Assembly: GCA_027405735.1 (NCBI GenBank)
Contig: JAPEHQ010000020.1
Coordinates: 434,001 to 498,000 of the forward strand
DNA length: 64,000 nt
Direction of reading: 5' to 3'
Source: Mucor racemosus
Lineage: Eukaryota; Mucoromycota; Mucoromycetes; Mucorales; Mucoraceae
Of this stretch, positions 24,943 to 38,277 are shown in pieces (positions within the stretch are counted from its first letter, which is position 1; each line of letters opens with the position of its first letter). A program made the position numbers and the translations under genes. The notes under the pieces were generated by a model, which was given only the letters and a program-made list of their open reading frames with translations, ran no database searches and was not told the origin of the DNA.

Positions 24943-26885
24943 ATGAAAAGATCGTTAATTTACAATGCAATACAGCAAAGACTCTGTCATACTTTGCTGG
25001 TTACATTTCTTGGATCTGTCTTTTCATTTCCATTAGGGAATTCTGCGATTCATGTCATTGATGATGGTGTAAATAAATTAGCAACAGAATTATATATAAT
25101 GCGTATATCCATCATAGCTGTTCTTGTTTTGATGGGCGGATTCTTTGCTGGTTTGTGTATTTATGTGTATTTGTTTTTTTTTTTACTGATCACTATCATC
25201 ACTTTCTATTCTCTACTGCTGCATAAATTATAGGAATGACATTAGGCTTAATGGGCCTTGATGAAACAAATCTCCAGGTCATGGTTCAATCTGGCTCAGA
25301 GTCGGAAAAGAATAATGCTATACGTGTACTTGACTTGTTGAATAGAGGAAAATATTGGGTTTTAGTCACTTTACTACTTTCAAACGTTATTGTAAATGAA
25401 ACACTTCCTATCGTACTAGATTCCATTTTGGGAGGAGGTTGGTTAGCAGTCTTGCTGTCTACTGCGTTGATTGTCATCTTTGGAGAGTAAGGCTTAATTA
25501 AAAAAAATGTAAAGTTTAAGATTATATACTAAATGTAGTTTTTTTATTCTAGGGTAATTCCTCAATGTAAAGTTTACTATGAGTTTTTGTCATGAAGCTG
25601 TTTCACATTAACATCTTAAAATAACATTTAGCTATCTGTGTTAGATATGGTTTAGCCATTGGCGCTAAATGCTCTTCGTAGGTGATACATTAAAAAGGAT
25701 CTAAAAATTGACCTGGTTAACGAATTTTTTCATAGAATTGTCTTGATAATCATGTATATCATGTACCCAATTGCTTATCCAACGTCCTATCTACTACAAT
25801 ATTTCTTGGGTGAATCGCATGGAACAATATATAAAAAAGCAGGTCAGTTTTTTTTATATTACAGCTCCTCTAATACTGCCCGTTTATCAACATATTCAAC
25901 ATTTAGGTCTGAAAACATTAGTGTCGCTTCATCAATCGGACGATGACATTGAAGGATTGACAGAGGATGAAGTCCATATTATTAAATCAGTGCTTGATCT
26001 AAGAGAAAGATCAGTTGCAAGCGTAATGACACCAATACAAGATGTATTCACATTGTCTTTTCATTCAATATTAGATAAAGATCTAGTTCACAAGGTTAAT
26101 AGGGACTATACAAATTCAGCGCAGCAAATATCTAAAAAAAAGTTTACTTAGATTGTTAGAAACGGCTATTCAAGAATACCTATTAAGGAATGCGATGATA
26201 GTTGCAATTACATTGGAATGCTTCTTGTTAAAAGCTTAATAAGTTATGATGTAAATGATAAACTCCCTGTGAATCGTTTTCAATTAAGTGCTCTACCAGA
26301 AACCTATCCCGATACAAGTTGTTTGGACATTCTAAACTTTTTTCAAGAGGGTAAAAGTAAAGTTGAAGCATTTTATTAAATTAGTTTGAAAATCAAAGTA
26401 AATATTTATAACTTAAAGCATAGGTCATATGGCAATTGTATCAAATAATCCTTGTGGTTATGGTGGCGTCTTAGGTGTTATCACCTTGGAAGATGTAATT
26501 GAAGGGCTAATCGGGGAGGTATGTATTTTTGGCAATAGAAAAAATAAGTATAAACTCATCATTTTATACTAATCTAGGAAATCATCGATGAGACAGATGT
26601 ATTTGTTGATGGTAAAAAGGATTGGAAGCAAATTCTCGAAATTTGATGAAAGCTAATATATCATTATTTATGTGTAGTTCATAAAAAGATCAAAGTTGAC
26701 AGAGTTCCCAATAAGCAACTTCAATCAATTATACCTCCTATTCGAATTAGCACACCACCTATTGATACATTAAACCGTACATTTCCCTTAGAATCTACAG
26801 GGATCAAAATGAGGATGAAAGGATATGGTGCAATTGTAGATAATGCAAATGGAGGAAATAGCAATGTCCTTTCAAGTTCATATAC

Positions 26886-26918
<33 letters not shown>

Positions 26919-26985
26919 GCTACAACAGCAACAACAGCCAAATATTGTTCAAAGTATGAGTGGAAGTAATGAGCCAAAAGTTTAA
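24943..26985 (+). CDS. CNNM/Mam3-type membrane protein (DUF21 plus CBS pair)
   Basis: Ten exons join in phase to about 483 residues: 24943-25150, 25234-25486, 25553-25566, 25632-25677, 25736-25842, 25907-26094, 26152-26350, 26424-26518, 26578-26611, 26678-26985. The DUF21 membrane domain shows [47 protein letters not shown] and [17 protein letters not shown]. The CBS pair follows with [39 protein letters not shown] and [21 protein letters not shown] Gln-rich tail (26888-26940) ends the protein. Relatives (CNNM/ACDP, yeast Mam3, bacterial CorC) are linked to magnesium or other divalent metal transport at vacuole or plasma membrane; the exact role is inferred. Exon 3 is only 14 nt. Confidence 0.9.
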
Positions 26986-27095
26986 GACACAATATCAACA
27001 AAATGTGGGTTTTTGCAAGTTTATGATATACCCCTTAATATATACAATCGTTAAATTTTAATAAACCTTTTTTAGCTATAATGTTTTATTATTTC

Positions 27096-28087
27096 TTAGT
27101 TGGCAGCGTTAAAGTAAGCTTGAGAACCCTTGGGGTCAGGCTTGATAGTCTTTTCACCCTTTTGCCAGTTGGCAGGGCAAACTTCACCATGCTCATCAGT
27201 GAATTTAATGGCATCAATGACTCTTAAAGTTTCGTCAACAGAACGACCAATAGGCAAATCATGGATGGTACTGATACGAAGAGTACCCTTAGGATCGATA
27301 ACAAACAAACCACGAAGGGATAAACCTTCCTCAGGGATTAAAACTATCAACTTGATCAATAAACAAATTATGATCTATATCCAGCAAAATGACTTACCAT
27401 TGTAGTTGGTAGAGATCTCCTTTTTGATGTCAGAAACTAAAGGAATGTTGATAGCACCGAGACCACCTTGCTTTCTAGGGAGGTTTGTCCAAGCTATATA
27501 GGTTTACAAATTTGATTTAGTTTTGACAATGAAACATTTATAACTTTTATAATTTACCTAAATGAGAATGAACGTTACTATAGTAAATAGATAAGACTTC
27601 TTTTAGTAAACAAATGCCAAATTCCATTCAAATCATGCAAGACTTACTCTACACTGATACCAACGACTTCAGCACCCTTTTCTCTAAACTCTTCAATACG
27701 ATCACTGAAAGCTAAAAGTTCAGTAGGACAAACAAAAGTGAAATCTGCTGGATAAAAGACCATGACTACAAACTTTCCCTTGTAGTCAGATAAGGCCAAT
27801 TCCTTGAATTCACCCTCAACAAGAGCACTGGCAGACCATTGAGGAGCAGGATCTAACATAATATGGTTTGTTAGTCATATAATCTAATACACTCTATTAT
27901 AAACTTTTTCATTACGTTGAACAGTAGCGCGCTTTTGTTCGATAGCGTTGGTGTTCAAAAAGCGAGCGATGCTTGTAGTAGATGCGACAGATTTACGGAG
28001 TGTAGGTGCAACGACAGAAGAACGGACAGAAGCGCTTAAAGCAATACGGGGAGCAATTGATGTAACAATACGACGAGCAGCAAACAT
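27096..28087 (-). CDS. Mitochondrial typical 2-Cys peroxiredoxin (PRDX3-like)
   Basis: Minus-strand exons 27916-28087, 27648-27852, 27558-27577, 27398-27493 and 27096-27343 join in phase to 246 residues. The first about 55 residues start [20 protein letters not shown]: Arg-rich, Ser/Ala-rich and free of acidic residues, a classic mitochondrial presequence. The mature domain carries the peroxidatic cysteine in [13 protein letters not shown], the GGLG and YF motifs region ([21 protein letters not shown]), [10 protein letters not shown], and the resolving cysteine in GEVCPANW. It reduces hydrogen peroxide and organic hydroperoxides using thioredoxin. The presence of GGLG and a C-terminal YF helix is the family signature of sensitivity to overoxidation. 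One exon is only 20 nt. Identification is firm; mitochondrial location is inferred from the presequence. Confidence 0.93.
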
Positions 28088-29407
28088 TATTATATTTAAT
28101 CTAATTGTAGATGGAGTTAAAGGACACTTCAAAACTAGGGTACATTTTTGGTGCACTTTTACCCCACACTTCAAACGGCGCATCACTGCTACATGTCGGA
28201 AAGACAAATCTGAGAAAAGTACTGAGTTCGAAAAAGAAAGTGACACTCCAGATTCTATTTTATATTTTTTTTTCAGAAAAATCAGATCTCTAACTTTTTG
28301 GTTGGAAGGTACCATCAAAATTTGGTTAATACAAAAAAAAAGTACCATCAAAATTTGGGTTATAATAAATTCTGATAGAATCGGTTGCTGCAATTACGAC
28401 GGTTCTATCCATATATTTTTAATTTTTTTTTTTGTTGAGATATGGCCATTCAAAAATTTTCAAAAATCTCAAAAAATCGAACATAACTATTGATCTCATT
28501 AAGTAGACACTAATTATAAAAGTAATTGAAGATATGTATTTTAGTTGCGGACACATAATTCATTCTTATTTGAGGAGCTACATCTTTTTTTTCAGACAAT
28601 AAGGCTAAAAAACACCAAAAAAACGCTCACATATTTATTATCTCTTTAACTTTGTTAAGAAAGCAAGATAGCGTTCTAATTAAATGTGAAGATAACTACA
28701 ATGGCTATAGTTTCATTTTCATTCTCCCAAAAAACAATCATTTTTGACCGAGTAATGAAGATTATAAAATGTAACCATGTTTTTTGACCTCAGCCCCCAT
28801 CCAATTTTGGTTGTTTTGAAGAGCTTTTAAACTTTTTTTGCAGAGAATTATTTTTAAAAGTAGTACCAAACAATTCACATTTTTTAGGGTTATAATTTAC
28901 ATTTAGTCTGCTACAACTTATCACTATATGATTTGTTGCATAAATTTGAAATTACCGCTTTTATTTTCTGGCATTTTTGCATTTCACAGCTTAAAAACGA
29001 TTTGGATACCGCTTCGTGTTCATAAAATTTGTGAAAACAACATTTGAGTTCTTATCTGGTGCATGTATCCAACTTCTGAAATTATGTGATCTGTTAGAAT
29101 GCATCATTTGTCACACGTGTCATCAGAACTTACCGTCAATGCTTTCATTAACTTCAGCAATATCTCGTCATCAACTGTCAAGTTGAGCTACAGGAAGTTC
29201 TGTTTCATATCATCATGGTAGCATATGAGATTGGCATCCTCCATAGTGAGAAAAATTGCAGAACCAAGATGTTGCATTTGCCTCAAGATTTTTAAAAGGG
29301 TTTAAATTCGCTATGCTGGTTTTTGATGAGCAGCAGTATGTTATCCAGGGCACTAAAGTTTGCGATTTGGTAAGCTAGAAAGGCTTGGTTTCTGATTGAA
29401 TGTAAAC
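28088..29407. other. Intergenic sequence with short repeats and transposon relics
   Basis: Begins with the peroxiredoxin promoter. Around 28300-28365 the block ACCATCAAAATTTGG is repeated twice about 40 bp apart. Part of the right side (29261-29304) shares a coding relic with 18967-19010. No intact gene seen. Confidence 0.45.
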
Positions 29408-29614
29408 TTACAGGAGCTGCTGTAAATTTCCATTGATGAAAAGCCTTTGTGATTTAGCTACTTGACGTGATTCGCGTTGAAACTCTCTGAATCCCTGCAC
29501 CATATTGTATCCATTGCTAGCATGTAAATCATCATTAACATCCTCTTCCTCGTTGTCAGTATCCTGATCACTGTCATCAGCTGCCCCCTGGTTGTTGTGA
29601 TTGACAATTGCCAA
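29408..29614 (-). other. Acidic ORF fragment, possible transposon protein exon
   Basis: A 68-codon minus-strand ORF is rich in Asp/Glu/Asn (DDSDQDTDNEEEDVNDD) and ends at GCAGCTCCT followed by GTAAGT, a good donor site. The relic NPFKNLEANATSWFCNF lies about 100 bp further downstream on the same strand. Together they suggest a broken multi-exon transposon-associated gene, but I do not recognise the family. Confidence 0.35.
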
Positions 29615-29758
29615 GTTGTTGGATGCGGCTATTCTGCTGCGAAAACACTAGCCTCTAGAGCTTGATTTCCTTCAATTTTAAAAGAATTTTATTATAAGAT
29701 CAAAACATCTTCTTTTATATTTACATTCTCTAATTATATGACTAATCTAAAATGATTC

Positions 29759-29764
<6 letters not shown>

Positions 29765-29791
<27 letters not shown>
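29765..29791. repeat. (TA)n microsatellite
   Basis: About 27 bp of alternating TA, 92 bp beyond the stop codon of the START-domain gene. Confidence 0.9.
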
Positions 29792-29882
29792 CTAATCAAG
29801 TCTAGGTGGTGTATAACAACGATTGCTTTTTAACACATGAAAAAAGTTTTTTAAAATGGTGGAAAGAGATAAAACATATTTA

Positions 29883-32800
29883 TTAAGCTCTGCGACGAAC
29901 TGCAATCAACTGTATATTCCAACCTCCGAACCAGGGAATTTGCATTAATCTACGCACAACGCCCTCTTCGATCGAGCTATTCAAAGAAGCTACCGTGGAA
30001 GATACAGTAAAAGAAGAGTAATATCTCTCTAACAATGGCTGTAACATCAAAAGTGCAAATACAACTGCTAAACCTAAACAAATCACCAATAGCAGCATGC
30101 CTTTCCGCATTGTATCAGAAGATTTTCGTAATAACCGGATTTCATGCATTGTCATTGTCGATGAATCGATTTGACTTCTTTCTTCTCGAGTAAATCGTTT
30201 TCGACTGCGATGTTCTTCATCGTCTTCCGAAGATAAATCCTCGGTGGCTTCTTCTAATGCTGCACCGCTTTTAACGCTGTTCTTTGACAGAGAAAATGAA
30301 TTAGATGCTGCTCTGAAAGGATTCATCATACGAGCACCGAAATTCTAATAGATAGTTAGTAAACATACATGTTTGTCTTGTGAATTACTTACATTTACAC
30401 CTGCAGACACATTTCCTAAGGCTGTAGCTACAACACCACCGCCTATATATTGCTGTGCTCCTGTAGTGGTTGCTTCACGTTCTTCAGGAACTGCCATCTT
30501 TTCAAAATATGATTGATTATCTTGCAACTGTTCCCTTCTTGCAACGTCCATTCCTCTAGTTCCTTCCAATGCAGTATCAGTACCAACATCAGTTTCGTTC
30601 ACAACAGGTGCATCCAGACTACCTCCATCGAAGCTATTGCTAATATTATTGCTACTGCTAATATCACTGTTGCTACTCTCAGGTTTTTCTTCGTCTTGCA
30701 ATGCTTTCAATTTAATATCAGAATTAACATTTACTTCTATACCATTAACCAAAATAATGCCTCGCCAACTTCCATCATCTAGCTGATCTTCTCCCAGTAC
30801 ATGGGATACGGTCAGTTGAGTTGCTCTGACGCTCAAAGTTTCCTCTCGGACAGGAATCAAAGTAAACTCAAGTTCATATACGTTAGCAGCCGATAACCCT
30901 TGAACTTTGATGGTGACAGTATGCTTCATGTTCTTTTTGTTGCCTTCTACAAAGTTTGATAATGGTGGCTCTGAGATGGACAGCTCTAATTTGCTGGATA
31001 TATTCTTTCGATTTTCATCAGTTATTTGATAGAATTGGGCATGAACTTCATAGCCTTTGGTATAGGGTCGTAGATCAAATGTGGCTTGCAAACATGTCAG
31101 TGATCGATATGTTATAGCATTTGCTGTTGCTGCTGTTGCTGCTGTTGCTGCTGTATTTGCAGTTGTTGTAGTTGCAGTTGTTGTAGTTGTTGAAGCTGAT
31201 GTTGTTGATGATGCTGTGGGGGCAGGTTGTTGCACTGCAGTTGATGGCGAAGCTGCAACAGTCCGTTTTTTAGGCAATGTATTTGTTGGTAATGAGCCTC
31301 TTCGAGTTTCTGGTGTCAATGTATGATTACTAGGTCTACGAAACGGTGGAAGCAATGAAGCACTCGACGATGCTGTTGGTTGCACATCTTCCAATCGAGA
31401 TTTCTTTTGTTCTGTCAAAATTTTGAGACGATTTGTTACCTTGAAGTGATGCTTTTCATCATAACTTGAATTAACACAAGTCCATTCTACATTATCTTGA
31501 ACAGCTTTTGACAAGGTGTTGTTGGAGAACACTAGTAATGGGAAAGGTTGAACTATCACTGGAGGAGGGCCCTTAGATTTCAAGTACGTTTCCACAGCTT
31601 GGATCTTTTTGGGAAACCAATTATTAGCTACTAAATTACTAATATACGAAGGTACCGAAGCTCCTAAATCCAACGCAGCAACGTAAATAACTCTAGTTGA
31701 GGGGATTGGGTGATTAGCAGTTGTTGTATTATAAGGATCAATAGGTTCCAATATCCAACCCGACATGAATAAATGTCCTCGCGTCTTTTTAGGATTGATG
31801 ATGAGAGGGAAATCAGGTAACGAGCTTTCAATATACAATGTTCGTTTTGTATTAGAAAGTGAGGTCAATTCCTCTTGTGCTAAACAGGAAGCGGCATATA
31901 TTTCTCGATTTTTGAAAGGGAATAAAGCTTTAATAGATTGTCGAATAACTCTACATCCCGACTCGACGTCTTGACGTACAAGATCTGTTTTGGGTTCAAT
32001 GGTATCATCATACAATGCACGTATGTGTCCAACATCAGTTACTACAGATCGAATCTCATCCACAGAAAAGTTTTCAATCACCTTAGAGCCTTTATAAACC
32101 ATATAAGGATCAAAAACTTGTAAGCTTGAACTTTTCTCTGATTTATCCACATTACTGCTTCCTTCAGCCTTTTGTTGGTTGCTGCTGTTATTGCTGTTGT
32201 TCTTTATACCAGGCTTTTTGCTAATACGGATCCCAGATTTGTTATTGTCAGATAAAACTGTCCAACCAAACTGCTCATCTGTGAGTTTTAGAAAAGACAT
32301 GGCTGCTTGAGCATGTTCTTTGGGTGTTACAGGTAATTGATTTAATGCTTCTTCTATCTTTGCTTCCTCTGTCATTACAATTGCACTTGTATTCTTTTTC
32401 TCAACAGTAGCAGTAGTAGCGGAAGAAGATGTAGGAGAGGGAGGTTTGATATCAGGCGGAAGTATTTTGGATATAATATCTTGTTCTTCTTCTTTCAAGA
32501 AGTTTTGAGAGAATGACGGTTGCTTAATTCTATCCGGTACAGGTATAGAGGGCTTTCGCTCTTCTTTTTCGATAATGATTTCATTGCCATTGACATTGAG
32601 TGTGCATTCGTGTTGTTGCTCAGATTTGATAGCAGCGGCGGTAGCGAGCTCATCTGATTTAATTAGTACCAATATTTTTCCTCGTAAAGGTATAATAAAC
32701 GCTTCATCATGTTCAACTGTCAGCCAAACACCGTAAGGATCACATATTTTTTGCAATGCAGATACTCGAGATGGTGGAGGGTCAATAACAACAGCATAAT

Positions 32801-35588
32801 TGTTGTTGGCAGCCCAGCGTCGTTTATCCAAGCGAACAACAGAGATTGTGCTCTGTGAGCTGCTAGTGGCGCTTACATTACTATTGGTACTACTACTACC
32901 AGAAGTAGCTGTAATTGCAGTATTTTGGTTATTGGATTCTTGAGCATCTTTTTCTGAGGTACTCAAACGACGAGTATATTCACATCTCCAATTTTTGCGT
33001 TCATGATCATGCTTGACATTTACTAATTGAGCACAAGTCAAATTCTCTAAACTAGGAGGAGCACCAAATGATTCAAAGTATTCTCTAGCAGACTGTACAG
33101 CAGCACATGTTTGAACAATAAAACGACTTGTAATATATTGAATTACCCAAGTAGGGAACTGAGTAACTAACACTTGTTTAACAGATGCAGTTTTATCATC
33201 CATGCGCTCCAATCGCCATCCCATGACATCTATCGTTGCTCTTGTATATCCAGTTATAGGCTGTGGTAATGGCTTGTATTGAAAAGAGTCTCCAAAGCAA
33301 GATGTAGAGAGCAGGTCGATCCGGTAGGGTGATGCATACTGGCCATGAAAACATACATAGTCTCTAGGGCTCACAGGCCACGTACCCTTCGTTTTTGTAT
33401 GCCAAAGTGAGCTTGTAGGTGTCAATGCATGTAAATAAGTACTGTTTTCAAATGTATTGTCCCAGATCTTTCGTGCTCCTGCACTTTCTAAAACTGCTTT
33501 AATGTCCCATATACTGCAATCTTTCCATGTAGATTCACTTAGAAATCCACCTAGTGGATGGTTCGCTATATCAATTTTCTTGATAATTACATGTCCATTC
33601 TCTTTTGAAGGTGATTGAACAACTGTTGTAGTAGATGAGGATAGCTGCTGAAGATATTCGTTGAATAGCGGAGAGCTCTTTTGAAGAGCTGCTGGATCGC
33701 TCACTGGTAATTTATTTTCAAATGATCTATATTCATCATAATCGATGTCCTCTTCTTCCTCCTCCTTCTTCTTCTTCTTCTCAAGATAAGGTTCCGGAAT
33801 AAGTCTATATTCGTATTAGTTAGTAAAAAAGATATGATGTATAATCATTATACACCTTACATTTTATTTGCATCAAGAGGCGGGTTTTGCTGTTTATTTA
33901 CAGTAGCGACACTTGTCTTTTTTGTCAAAGGATGCATAATTGGCAATGCATTATTATTTACAGTTTCTTCTTTCTGTTTCTTCAAATCGGCTTTTTGAAA
34001 AGCAGGTATAGTTTGAATTAATGTCGAAGAAGATGGTAATGAAGATATAGTTTGCATGTCATTTGTAACATTTGTTTCTTGAATTAACTCTTCCATTCCA
34101 TCTACAAAAATATCGTCTTCTTCTTCTTTTTCTTGATATTCATCACCATCACCATCATCATCACTTGTAAATGTCCAAGATCTAATTGGCCATTCATTTT
34201 TATTTACAATGAATTTTTGATTATTTGATTTACTGATAACCACATTTACAAGTATCGGATCAATATCTTCGTCGTCATCTAATCTCATTGATTCTTCTTC
34301 TTCTATGAAATACTGCATCATTTTTTGTGGATGTAAAATCTGAATCACATAACTGTCATTTTGTTGTCGTGATGTTTGATTGCGATGATAGCAACGAACG
34401 CAAAGTTGAGCAAATTTATCTGACCATTCCAATCTTTCAGGCAATGTAATAGTGATTTGAGGTATACCTGCCACTTGAATTCTCAATTCGTCCTTATCAA
34501 GTTTATAAGTGGTAGTATGTTGATCTTCATCATCATCACCTCCTATTAGCCAAGGCATCGTGTTACTATGTTGCTTATCGGGATAAGAAGAATTAGCTGC
34601 AGTTGGGTGTAATTGAGGTGATGAATTAGCAGAAGAAGTGAATAGTAATGATGAAGAAGTTAGAAACTTGTTCTTTCGAATTGTTTGTTGTTGCTGTGGT
34701 TGTTGGTCCCATGATCCACTGTGCCATCTGTTATGGTGGTTTATTTTCTGATGAATATCAACAGCTGCTTGAGGCAACTGACTGATATCTTGTTGTTGAT
34801 AGATATAATCTATTCGACATTCTCCATCGTTATCATATTCAAGTTTTTGTATAGTAATTAATGCATCACATTGACTAATCCATGGGTAGGACTCGAGTTG
34901 AATCAATCCAGTCAATGTGAATGAAGGCGTGGCTAATGTGGGTTTGATCCATTGGAGGTAAATAGTCGCACGTGCAGTGGTGGTTGTAATAGCATCAAAT
35001 AGATTTTCAATTTCTATAGCCATAAAAAAATCTAGCGCAGAAGATGCTGCAATAAATTGAACAGATTGCTTGTTGAAAGATGTTTGCTCAAGCCAAGTTG
35101 TTTCACTATTTGTACCAATGAGTATATAATTATTTCACTCAATGGCTTTATACATACTACTCCAAATTATCGTTGTCTATAATTTTCCCTTGTAATGATG
35201 TAATGTTGGAATCAAATTTTTCAATCAATTGTATATTTTTCAACCAAGGACACCCTAATTTATGCAAAAATGATGAAATTAGCATTACACAAATTATGAT
35301 AACAAACAGCAACGTACATTTATTACGCAACTCGATGGTAGACAATAAAACTCGGTAATGGTCGAGAATTATATTACTATAGTGCTTTGGGATGAAGTTT
35401 TGAGTCGTTTTATAGGTTGTAACAAGTGTCTTGTCATCAAAGTGGGCATACACTTTATTGTTATTACTATTACTACTGCTGTTTTCATCAGTATTACTAA
35501 TCCATTGAAAGGATTTTATAGTTTCGAGTTGTTGTTGGGCAGCATCTTTTGATGCTAAAATAGTTTGATCTACTATACTTGATTTCAT
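29883..35588 (-). CDS. Large membrane-associated START-domain protein (1849 aa)
   Basis: Four minus-strand exons (35158-35588, 33861-35105, 30393-33804, 29883-30344) join in phase into 1849 residues. Three separate ORFs are therefore one gene. Residues about 105-130 form a transmembrane helix (TLLFVIIICVMLISSFLH). The middle has low-complexity acidic segments. Two START-like lipid-binding segments follow: one around SESTWKDCSIWDIKAVLESA to WPVSPRDYVCFHGQY and GWRLERMDD, a second around FGWTVLSDNNKSGIRISKK, SVVTDVGHIRALYDD, FPFKNREIYAAS and ASVPSYISNLVANNWFP. The final exon carries another helix (MLLLVICLGLAVVFALLML). The middle section is Thr/Ala-rich. START domains bind sterols, ceramides or phospholipids, so lipid transfer or sensing at a membrane contact site is plausible but unproven. 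The start at 35588 is the first ATG of the open exon before the first helix. Confidence 0.75.
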
Positions 35589-35980
35589 ATAATTTTTATT
35601 TAATGCAATAAACTGTATATAAAAAAAAAAAAAAAAAAAAGCTCTCAGTTGCTGTAATGAAATTAAGAAAGGGAAAAGAAAATTATAAATACACACAACC
35701 CCAAAAATCACTCTTTTGGGATGTTGCTTCTTTTGTAAGGGTTGAAATGCCGAGCCGAATGGTTCATTCGGTTTTTTCTCATGTCTGATTCGTATGATTT
35801 ATATTTTTGTATTTGAAGAAATTCAGATCAGGTAAGCCTATCAGTTAAAGTGTTTTATATCTTATTATACTATATAAAATGCTAAAAAGCATATCATGAT
35901 ACGAATATCAACTGATAGAGTCATATTCTTTGTGTTACAGTAGTTCCACTTTAAATTGAAAATACTTGGACGATTGTAGT
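35589..35980. other. Promoter side of the START-domain gene
   Basis: Contains an A run of about 19 nt at 35622-35640 and AT-rich sequence. The CGAATGGTTCATTCG palindrome near 35756-35770 has no known assignment. No coding evidence. Confidence 0.4.
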
Positions 35981-36050
35981 TAACATTGGTGTCGAGCTGG
36001 GTTTTGCCTGCCAAATTTACTAATATAAACTGGGCTCGACAACATCCCTA
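35981..36050 (+). mobile_element. hAT-type MITE (70-bp family), copy B
   Basis: A 70-bp element starts TAACATTGGTGTCGAGC and ends GGGCTCGACAACATCCCTA, with inverted ends around GTCGAG/CTCGAC. The 8-bp word ATTGTAGT flanks it perfectly (35973-35980 and 36051-36058), the signature length for hAT-superfamily insertions. Confidence 0.88.
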
Positions 36051-36058
36051 ATTGTAGT

Positions 36059-38277
36059 AGTATATTGAGACAAAACCCAAATGAAATCTAGCCACAATGA
36101 GAATGTAAATTCATAGAAATTGGAAATAATATAATAATTTTCATTTTCCTCTTGAGTTCTTCATTGTAAAATTTGTGTATGTCTTGCTTCTGACGAAGCC
36201 AAATGACCTTGTTTAGTTTGAATATCCAGTAGTACACCTATCGAGTGATTAACCTATAGCTGCTTAATCAACAGTGATTATGGAATAAAACAACATATAC
36301 ATCGCGTCAAGCATAGCTAAAAAGGAGTAAAGAGTTAAATACCAAGGTATTTTTCTCGCCTAGTATGCATACTGCTTATTCTAAATCTCATTCTCACTTC
36401 ATCCCAAATTTTACTGATTTTGTCTAAGTATAAAGTAGAAATACTGTAGCTAGCACGGACATACTCTGTTTACAAAAATCATGTTATATATTAAAAGAAA
36501 TATAAATAGCTTATACTGGGAAATGTACAACCACCAGGTCTGCTGTATCATGACCAGATAATACAATGTTTCTATGAAATAGTCTATTAAAAAACCTTGT
36601 AACATGTACTGTTATCTATAAAGCCATATTCATTTATTCAATTCTGAATAACTCGTAAATTTGATGAGAATAAACTCTTTGAACAGCTCAAAAGCTTTAA
36701 AAACGATCAGTGTTTTTTTTTCTTGGGATTGGCGGTGATTTAATTTGTGAGCCCATCAATTCACCTTTTAAGCTTGGTTTTCACTTTGTGAACCTCATAA
36801 ACAACCTTTTAAAGTGCTATAATGATAAATTTAAAGCTCGGTATAATAATAGGCTGTAACAAAAATAATTAGACCTAAAATAAAAGAGATAATTTATATT
36901 GAAAGATCAACTCATTGACTCGCCTATTCAAAATGTTCAAAAGCCATCGCAGAGTAACGATCGTATAAATTATGAATACTACACTTTTCAAAAGCATCTG
37001 CAAACATTTGAATATATCTGCTTTGTTGCCACCAATTTTTCGAATATTTGGTCTCATTTTTGTAGTTTATCAGAGCAATCAGTGCTCGTATAAATGAACT
37101 GACATTCGCAATTTGCACCCTTTATCATGCGATAGCCGCTTCAAAAGCCAATGCAACAGTAGTATAACTTTGCATTCAATAGAAGCCATATATATAACAC
37201 ATCAGATACAAAACTTGAATATGAAATATCTATCAAACCCTTTGTTTGTAATGGAAAAAACGGCGATATTATTCATAAATGGCTATAAAAGCCCCTATAA
37301 TCATAGATTTGGATGCGTTTTCGGGCTCAAAAACATGTCAAACAATGATCTACAACCAAGAAGGATATGCCATAGCATTTTTAGCCGATTTGCAATTACT
37401 TTTTTTTTCGATGAAAAATCGACCATTTTTGCCAAAAAATCCCTTGTATTTATGCGTCTGGAGGATCTTGAAAACTTCAAAGGGGGTTTACAGCTCAAAA
37501 TTAGCATTTTTTACTATGATGTTTATAATACCAAAATGACCGTAAAAATGTGGTTTTTCATACAGTAGCTTTTGTTTGAATATTCTATTTGAAAAAATTC
37601 GACTTTTATCGCTGAAACCAGTTTTACGTTTTTTTATAACTACGCATTGAATATGCATGCAGTTTTTTTAAAATTAATACCAGTCGATAGAGTACTTTTA
37701 TATCTACATATGATCTCAGAACAGTTTTTCATTTGAAAGGGTCTATGGTACTGATTTCGATGAAACAGAAAAAAATGGTCAAAATTGATCCGAAAAACAA
37801 AATTTGAGCTTTCTTTAATTTCAAGTTCAGCTCCTCCTGTTTTCGAGCTGGTTTGAGCCCTTTTTTGGCTCGAGATGCCACTAATGGTATTATAAACTCA
37901 CTAATGGTATTTTATATGTTGTAAAATATATCAGAGTATCACCCAAAGATGCTTATTTTATAGCTTTTAGGTGTGTTCTTACGTGAAAAGAATTGTAAAT
38001 ACAAAATTTTGATCCAAATTAGGATTGCATGGCTTGTTTTATTCTTCCAATGTTGCTGGGTTCTCCAAGATAAGTCATGGATGTCGATGTCACCAACAAA
38101 AGAGACAATAAAGGATTTTACAGCGGGGTATTACCCTCTCAAATTTGTGCAGTTGAATTTTTTCCTAGCCAAAATAATATGGGGGAGGGGGGTAGGTTGA
38201 CATTTTGTTTCTTCTTTACAATTTCTTTCTATTTCTCCCCACTCTATCTCTATTTTATATAGATACATAATAAAAAA
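36059..38277. other. Intergenic region, probably decayed repeats
   Basis: More than 2 kb without a supported gene. The ORF at 37113-37568 and its overlapping companions have no family resemblance and no donor/acceptor context. Style and composition (long T runs, TTTTGGGCTC-like words) resemble the noncoding repeats near 20.6 and 28.7 kb. The last 60 bp before 38278 are pyrimidine-rich and probably belong to the QCR7 promoter. Confidence 0.4.

Noticed and set aside
33705..33804. Separate start for a 1119-residue START protein at 33704
   Set aside because: That codon is GTG, and the frame continues upstream through LIPEPYLEKKK into a well-formed acceptor, joining the next exon in phase.
37113..37568. 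151-codon ORF
   Set aside because: Composition resembles nearby noncoding repeats, there are competing frames of similar length, and I see no family resemblance.
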